A stretch of 64,000 nucleotides of DNA from Anaspis maculata (lineage: Eukaryota; Arthropoda; Insecta; Coleoptera; Scraptiidae), in the NCBI GenBank assembly GCA_949128115.1, contig OX421961.1, positions 102,470,363-102,534,362 of the forward strand. The letters run 5' to 3'. The stretch's first letter is position 1. Every line of letters begins with the position of its first letter. Under the pieces are notes generated by a model. It was not told the DNA's origin, ran no database searches, and saw only the letters and a list, made by a program, of their open reading frames with translations. Both the position numbers and the translations under genes were made by a program. This document shows, piece by piece, positions 56,903 through 64,000 of the stretch.

Positions 56903-57100
56903 ATGGAAACTTGCGTCCTGATTCCGCAGGAGTTCAGCTTATGCGTGCGAGGTCCTGCGATGGGCGGCGCGCGACGGTCCGAACCAGAAGTGTCCGTTTG
57001 GTCCAATACAAGCATCGCGCAAGGATCTCTCTGCTATCCTTTCCAAGGCACCATCCGCATTGACAAACTCGACGTTTATGGACAATTGGACGATGATGAT
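56903..57100 (+). CDS. First coding exon of a possible PR-domain gene (partial)
   Basis: 66 codons from ATG (METCVLIPQEFSLCVRG) to a strong donor GTAAGT at 57101, phase 0. The second half (VSVWSNTSIAQGSLCYPFQG followed by TIRIDKLD) follows the pattern of the PR (SET-like) domain found at the N-terminus of PRDM zinc-finger proteins: a strand with VW, then I-x-x-G-x-x-x-x-P-x-x-G. No cysteine clusters or zinc fingers are visible because later exons lie outside the window or in unreadable introns. The ATG at 56885 would add six residues in the same frame; the one at 56903 has the better context. Other identities are possible. Confidence 0.4.
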
Positions 57101-60100
57101 GTAAGTAAAAAATAGATGAACTATTAGAAATGTCCAGTATCAAAGTGTATCAAATCTGTTTTTTTTTATTGAAACATTTTAGAATTGTTGCTAATTTACT
57201 ATTTCCTAAAAGTTGAAAAAGTATCAAAATATATCGAGTGTGCCGATTTCAGAAACCACCCCGGTCTACTTACTGGTTCAGTTATGAGTAATTTTTGGAA
57301 AAAAAAGCTGGAACAAGTCGACTTTATTTTCGAGAGAGACGTTAAAATGATAATCATACAGATTGTATTGTTTCAACTTCATAAAGGGGAAGGGGTGTAA
57401 TTTCAAATATAGCAAAAGGGTTGAATGACACATCATTTTGAAGGTTTTCAATTCTCTTTTCGCTGATGCTATTTTTTTTATTATTATATTCGGAATAATC
57501 TTTTTTTTAGATTTTACTCTGATTTTCAAGCTTTTAGAGGGGTTGCCATTCTTCCCAAAATGCTTGGCAAACCAATGATCAGGCTTAAGTTCATCCTTGT
57601 CTCGAACACATTTTACATTCTATTGCATTACAATACGGGCATTTTTCTATACTATGGATGAATTCTGCTGCATTATCCTACAGAATAATAAGAATTCAAG
57701 TTGATCAATTTTGGTCTAAAAGGAAACGCTATAATTTGTTACAATTCTGAGCTACTTGAATAATAATCAGCAAAATTAAAAAAAAATAGCACCTAAATAT
57801 AGTTGTCGTAAGTGTGGTGGAAATAAGGGAACAGAGATAATTAAAGTTTACTACATGTAATGATCCAGATAATACGGCTTCGCATATAGGATAAGGATAT
57901 GGGAGCATCTTTTTCTTCTGTAACAAGAAACCGCCATTCATAGTCATCATGATAATTATTATTAGCGATTCTAAACAAAAACGTTGCATCCAGTAATTTA
58001 CTAGAAACGATCGATCTGTTATTGGAGGCAATTAGGCATCAGACATAATAACTTTGAATCATATTAAATATATTTATTGAACAAGAAAACATGAATATAA
58101 AGCACCATCTAATAAATTTGATATTTAGTTCATGTACCTACCAGTATTATTCTGATTTGAAAAATTATACTCTAAATTATGTTATGATAATACAACAATC
58201 GTTTGATACAATAAAATCAAAGTTGTTGAAGCGAAAAAATGAACGTGCATATTTTCAAGGCATTCACACATTGTAAACTCACACGGTTGTTGATTTTTCA
58301 TGCACCCATGCTTTTTCTATTCCCATGTTGTGACGCAGGGGGCGCGCTTGATTTTAATTCGAGCATAACTTCGAAACTGTTGAGAGCCAAGCAATAATAA
58401 TTATTATCGGTAATTGTTTTTTATATTAAATATACCTACTTTAAATTTAACTAAATCAAAAGTACCGTAGGTGAAATATTATTTTCTTTTTGTAGCAGGA
58501 GCACCAGATACCATTTGTTTTGTTGATTACTTTATTGGGTAGGTCGGTAATATATCTTGAGCGTTTTACGTTTTATCGTTGACTTGTCTTCGGTTCCTGG
58601 ACGCTGAATTAAATTTTATCATTCAGTTCAATTTTAATACGTGCTGTTATATTGGCTGAAATCTATAATTAGGTACATCGGATTTATCAACGAAGCGGGT
58701 ATGATTTAGTGTTAACTCTAGTTGAAAATTCAAAATTTCAAAATTCAGTACTCACAAGGACATGCAACTTTGAAATCGGCTTGATTCGGAAGCTTCTGGC
58801 CTGAAAAATTCCTAACTCGATCCCTAATTTGTAATTTGTTGTAAGTACACAGAAACTCGGAACTACAAATTTCGGTATCGGTGAAAAGCAACAGAGTCAA
58901 CAGAGCAACAGATCTAATCAGAGTTGTTCTTGTCTGGCTATACCAATACCAAAACTGCGAAACTTGTCGTTGAAAGCTAGAACAAGTTAGGGCTTAATGG
59001 GAGTGATGGATGATTTTGCTTCTGCCAGAGTGCGCTGGGGTAGGTGGGGACCTTTTGGGATTTTATTCAGATAACGTCAATGTAAATAAGAAAGTTTTGC
59101 AAACAGAGTCGTTGATAGTGTCATGATGAATTTGACTTTTTAAAGAGACATTGACATTGACAAGAATGTTAAGAGTTTGACGTCTGATGCGGTGCCTAAG
59201 GTGGCAGTGGTCCCGAGTGGGGTTGCTAGATTATCAACAGCTTTGGCTGTACAAGGGTTACGCAATCATCCGTTGCTAAGGGCCGATGAGGAGGGGGGGA
59301 GGGGGGGGGGCTAAAATTCAGCTGTGTGTCAAAATTTAGCATGAGCGGAGCAAAAAGGAAATTTGCGGGGTCCGGTGCTGTTGCTTGATGTCCGCAACTC
59401 AACAAACATGAAAATTTCATTTTATCTAGCGGCATAAAAAACGTGCTTTGGAACTCATCAGGCAAATCATATCCACCCCGCACATGAATTTGTACACCTA
59501 AATCCAAAATAAGCACCCTCTTGACAGCTAGAACCCGTTGGAACGGACGCCTATGGCGTTCCATGAGGCCGACAGCTGTCAGTCCTTGACTCCGTGAGGC
59601 CGTTCAGTAAACAAACGGTCGGCCAGAATGCGGTACTCTTACGCCGGCCGGCCGGTCGGGTGATAATTAGGTTCCCTAGTCCCGAGCCCATGTTGCGCCC
59701 TTTGTAATGAGCTTGCGAGAGTACATCCCATTTCAAGTCTGACTTACTGCGTCGGGAGTCGGAGTTGGGAGTACAGACCCTCAAAAGTACGAAGCAAAAC
59801 AGATGGTATAATTATTTCCTCAAGAACTATCAAAGTTGAAAATTTTGAATTTGATGCAAGAAAGTTTCTCTACAGTGCAAATGTACGTGCAAAATTAAAA
59901 AAAATCTCATCAGCAACGGCGGAGTTGAAGGTAGATACAGGGGAGTTTGGAGGGGGTTAAACTCAGAAGAATAAAATGTCTGCAGTCCGGTCGCATTTCA
60001 TTTTGCATATTTGGATAGACTTTCCAGGTTAAACTTTTATGCTTTTTGCATTTTTTTGTTGTTGCATGCACCATAACTCAACCCCTTCTAACTCTGCCGC

Positions 60101-63100
60101 CAATAATAAGATTTTTTTACATTTTGCACGTACATTTGCACTGTGAAGAAACTTTTCTACATCAAATTTGAAATTCCCATCTTTGATAGTTCTTGTGCAA
60201 ATAATTAAAAACTTCGTTCTACTTTGTACCTTTGGGGGTCTGTAGCACCAGAGGAAGAACTGTTTTTTTTCACTTTTTCGACTAACTTCTTTAAAGAAAA
60301 TCACCTCCCAAGTTTTATGCTAGGTCACCGAAATCCCCTGGATAGCTTTCAATGAATTTTAATTTTTCTTTTATTGCTTTTTCGAAATTTCCATGATGCT
60401 AAAACTTCACATTCATTTTTTGTATCGGTTTGTCTGTTGGTTCACTATTTTTTTCCGCGGTCCAATCTATTTGGTGTGCACGTGAATAATATACGGTGAA
60501 ATAAGCTTTAGGCGTGATCTGTCAATAAGGAGAACCACTACAAGATAATGGTAAAACTTCTATACTTACGTAAGCACGGGCCACAGCTCCATCATTTTAT
60601 GATACTGTCTTGATTATTCAAAGATAAACTTCAATGGTTCTTGATTATTCCTGCTGGAGAATGAAGGACCAGGTTAACTTTGTTGAAAATCAGTGAAGTC
60701 AAAAAATTGAATTATGCAGTGGATTTTGAGTTAATTTTATCATAAAATTTTCAAGTGTGCCATGAAACTTTTTACCCTCTTATCTCTGCCACTGGAACTA
60801 CTTATACATCAGAAATCTCTGGCAAGCAGTTTGTCCGTTATTATTCTCTAATATTTTTACAAAAAGGAACACAGACTGATCGTCCTCAAATAAGTACAAG
60901 AAGTGGCGAGTCGAAATATTATATAAGATTCGATTAGTGAGAAACGAACTCTATATGTTGAACAGTTTCGAAGATATTGGAGATTTTTACTTCGACCCAG
61001 GGATAAGCTTCAAACCCGTATACAACTGGCGGAGGAGCCGTTCGAAGCTTGCCTGATTCAAAAGCGAGGTTGTTGTTGAGCTCTCTCATTTAGACGAAAC
61101 TTTGTGATGTTTAATTTATATTTATTGTCAAAAATTGTTTATAGCTGATTGATTGTCATCAAAAGCGTGTATGACGAATTTTTAAAAAAAAATCATCAAA
61201 CTTTGAACAGCTGTATCTTTCTTAGTATTGAGCTTTTTTGAAAGAGAAAGAGCATGTGTCCTTTAGTTTTTCATGGGGCTATCTTCCATATAAAATTCGG
61301 TTAGTAGCAAAAGTTCTTCTATATACGAGGAAATAATGAGCTTTAATGAATGCGATCCCCCAACCGCAAGGCTTCCATAAGAAAATTGAATAATACATGG
61401 GTGCTGCAATCTCGTGAAATTAAAATGTGCAAAGAAAATGTTTTTTCTTCAATTATAGTACAACAACAAAATAACAAATAGTGTTGGGAAAAATCAAAAC
61501 AAAATTAAGTAGGTAAAAACCGCTATAAATGCGAAGAGATCAACTGGATCTCTCCAAGACGAGACCACAGGACCATTGACCACTCCCTTATTCTATAACC
61601 ATCTGAATTAATATGGAAATTGCGCCAAGTAAATGAATTATCGTATTTCCTAAACGATCCCTCCTAATACCTCTAATGTCTTAATTAATATGCAAATCCC
61701 GTATCTATCTCTTAATGGCCTCTGGAAATACCTACCTGAAATTTGATAAAAAAAAACCGAAAACTCCATGTCATCAGTTATTTTCTATATCTAATAGATA
61801 TACGTTGATAACTAGGTAGCTATAAGGTCAGATCTGTTCAGTCACATCTACATATTTAATTCTAAGATTTCCAACAGTTACGTTTCTTGACCGTATATCT
61901 AGGTATAGAGGGGAAATCGGGGTTTTTCTTACCATTTTTGCATCTGAAATTAGGCCAAAACAGCATAGGTACATTTACGAGTAGCTATTTTCCTTAAGTT
62001 CAAATTCACCTACTTTTAGTTGTTTGCAGGTCTAAAGAATAACCTTAATTATTTGGATCACACTCTTTGATTGATTTTTTGACTATGGCCTGTGAACGGC
62101 GCTTGATTCGTAATGTTTTTGTAGTCTTTTATATCTAGCATAATTTATGCGTCAGTTTTCGAAAAGAACAATTTGCTAATAGGACGATTTAGGTGGCTGA
62201 TGGGAGTAAAGCATGGCAACCTAGAGTTTGGAAACACTTTTCAAAACTTGTCAATTTTTGGATTCAAATTGCTCACTCCGTAAAGATGATCTGAGCGAGC
62301 TACTTGCTTCCGCAGTTCCGAGAATGTCTCGTTCAATCTTTGGGCAGCATATTATATCTCCAAGTCACAATCATACGGCAGTCGTAATTCGAATTCAAAA
62401 ATTGACAAGGTTTGACAGGTGCGTGTCCAAACTTTCGGTCGCCATACTCTACCTCGACTTGACTTGAGTGGTATATTTACTTCAACCCGTTCGTGTTAAG
62501 GGTTGATGTTACTCACGTGTAGCATAGCTGCAACCAGAACACGGTAGTTAATTACTGGTTGCCTGTTGGCTGCTACAACGTTGCCATCTTGCGTGCGCCT
62601 TTGAACTACACCTCAAATAAACCTCCCACTTTGAAATGATCTACTTACACCTGATTGTACTGGAAAAAGCCAGCGATGATTTGAGAAAAATTACCTAAAG
62701 TTTTTGGTTTGTTTGCCTCAACGCCCCTACGAATTGAAATATTTGGATGATATGCATATGTACCTACCTGCGAAACCGTCGGAAATGTATATATACATCG
62801 TTTATTTCATAATAAAGGAATAATTTATATCCCTAAGCAATTATCTCATTTGGTATCATAAAAACAACAATTTTGCATACTGTACTGGATAATCACACCG
62901 CGCGATGACGTATAAGTACCTATATCTGAGTCTTTTAGACATAATTAATATTCATCAGATTTGCTGATATTCTCTGCGTAAACATGTTGATATGGGATAT
63001 ACAGAGGCGAGCTGTATTTTTCTGTAAATAGAGTGATATAATCGAAAATTCCCCGGACACGAGTGGTAAATTGGTTTGACGTGATCAGTTCGCATCGGTC

Positions 63101-64000
63101 ACAGATATTTTTTCATGCAACTAAACGTAACATATAATATAGATACCCACCTATAATGGTGGAACTGTGGCAATTGCGCGTTAGCAATAACAAATTATAT
63201 TTAATTATCCTGAATAAATTATCGATACTTATGCATAACTAATTTTTTCTGAATACGTTTTTTCGGAAATTATTATTAATATGGGCGACCAGCGCGCGAG
63301 AAACCCAAAAAAAGTGTTTGCATAAACATAAAGCCCCATATATTTCTGATTCATGAAAGATTCCAATGGGTGCGTAGAGCACGGCGGAAATTCTTTTATA
63401 CTACTTTTTTAGTGTTGACATAAAATATTAACAGCTTTATTGAAGCTACAAGTGAGGCGTGTGTGATCTCTGCATAAGGGATTATAAATAATATGCGTGC
63501 ATTTTATCCATATGTATATATATTTTTACGACTGTCGATGACAGATATACAGGGCGTAGGCATAACCGATAAGTTTAGATATAATTGCGATCGGCTGCTG
63601 CATGTTTATTGCAACCGGTAATTTGAATATACTGTTCTTGCGACCATAACTTTAGCTTCATCTTAACGACACCTCCTTTTAACTCAACATTATTTATGCA
63701 TTTCTTATTCAAATTTCGACTGGAATATATTATTCCTGTACACATATCTCCACTGTTTCAAGACTCTATAAGAATATTCGTTAGTAGATTTAGTTTTGTT
63801 TTTTTTTTGCACAAAAACACATTGGCATTTACAGTAGGTATAACATAACTGATAGTGTAGAATATTTGTTTTTTTACATACAAATGGCATCTTTTTATTA
63901 GCACAAAATTTGATTGATCACGATTATGCCACATTTAAATTCAAATAATGCACGAGTAAACAAGTTATTGAACGTGAGTACGCGCATTTATCTGTGCTAA
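57101..64000 (+). other. Probable long intron or intergenic sequence, no supported exon
   Basis: It follows the donor at 57101 and runs to the window end. All open frames are short and unrecognised. It contains one defined palindromic element (59774-60242), a G-rich run near 59292-59311, a copy of the TGGCGGAGGAGCCGTTC word near 61025, and an orphan TACAGGGCGTAGG near 63549. Confidence 0.5.
59774..60242. mobile_element. 469-bp palindromic element, TA-flanked
   Basis: The ends CAGACCCTCAAAAGTAC (59774) and the complementary GTACCTTTGGGGGTCTG (60226-60242) have TA outside both ends (59772-59773, 60243-60244). The arms pair over about 150 bp, including AGAACTATCAAAG and the GTGCAAATGTACGTGCAAAA region. 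No coding capacity. Confidence 0.72.

Noticed and set aside
59226..59564. Proline-rich minus-strand ORF with a G/C run
   Set aside because: The run of G residues near 59292-59311 produces the proline tract; no homologue or exon signals are visible.
1..64000. CRISPR arrays, phage genes, bacterial operons or integrated viral genes
   Set aside because: No regularly spaced direct repeats, no clusters of adjacent same-strand prokaryotic ORFs and no viral protein motifs were seen. The only polymerase-type ORF is a non-LTR retrotransposon.

Overview
The window is AT-rich nuclear DNA from an arthropod, most probably an insect. It has spliced genes with GT-AG introns, a kinesin heavy chain whose exon order matches the insect gene, and a dense load of short palindromic DNA transposons, tRNA- and 5S-derived SINEs and a truncated LINE. 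The order cannot be fixed from the sequence; the frequent TAGGTACCTA-type motif is only suggestive. No operon, CRISPR array, prophage or plasmid feature is present.

Five host loci can be supported. (1) About 1.5-1.95 kb, minus strand: the first coding exon of a RUN-domain protein resembling sorting nexin 29, running off the left edge. (2) 7.8-19.35 kb, plus strand: a complete kinesin-1 heavy chain gene (Khc), ten coding exons giving 979 residues, with the stop codon split across the last splice junction and a long AT-rich 3' UTR. (3) 21.6-25.9 kb, minus strand: a complete BAP60/SMARCD gene, five coding exons giving 499 residues. (4) 26.3-27.5 kb, plus strand: a single-coding-exon FRS2-like docking protein of 403 residues with a myristoylation signal, a PTB domain and a tail of tyrosine motifs. 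It lies head to head with Bap60 across about 0.4 kb. (5) 56.9-57.1 kb, plus strand: the first coding exon of a gene whose product may begin with a PR (SET-like) domain; the rest lies beyond a long intron that probably fills much of the right end.

The 28-56 kb stretch and the left 7 kb are mostly mobile-element territory. Several elements have exact boundaries: a tRNA-derived SINE in two copies, one interrupted by a 266-bp MITE with an 8-bp duplication and one with a perfect 16-bp duplication; a 5S-rRNA-derived SINE; two CAGTGCCG-ended hAT-type elements with perfect 8-bp duplications; very long palindromic elements flanked by TA at 9.8, 36.1, 42.0 and 59.8 kb; and a 5'-truncated CR1/L2-like LINE ending in a 7-bp tandem repeat. 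Decayed fragments include a mariner-like transposase, a CXC-type cysteine-motif gene family and a SWIM zinc-finger ORF.

The host genes have unrelated roles: microtubule motor, chromatin remodelling, receptor tyrosine kinase signalling and endosomal sorting. I found no evidence of a new multi-gene system. The most novel material is the nested and palindromic repeat structure and a possible alternative exon in Khc.
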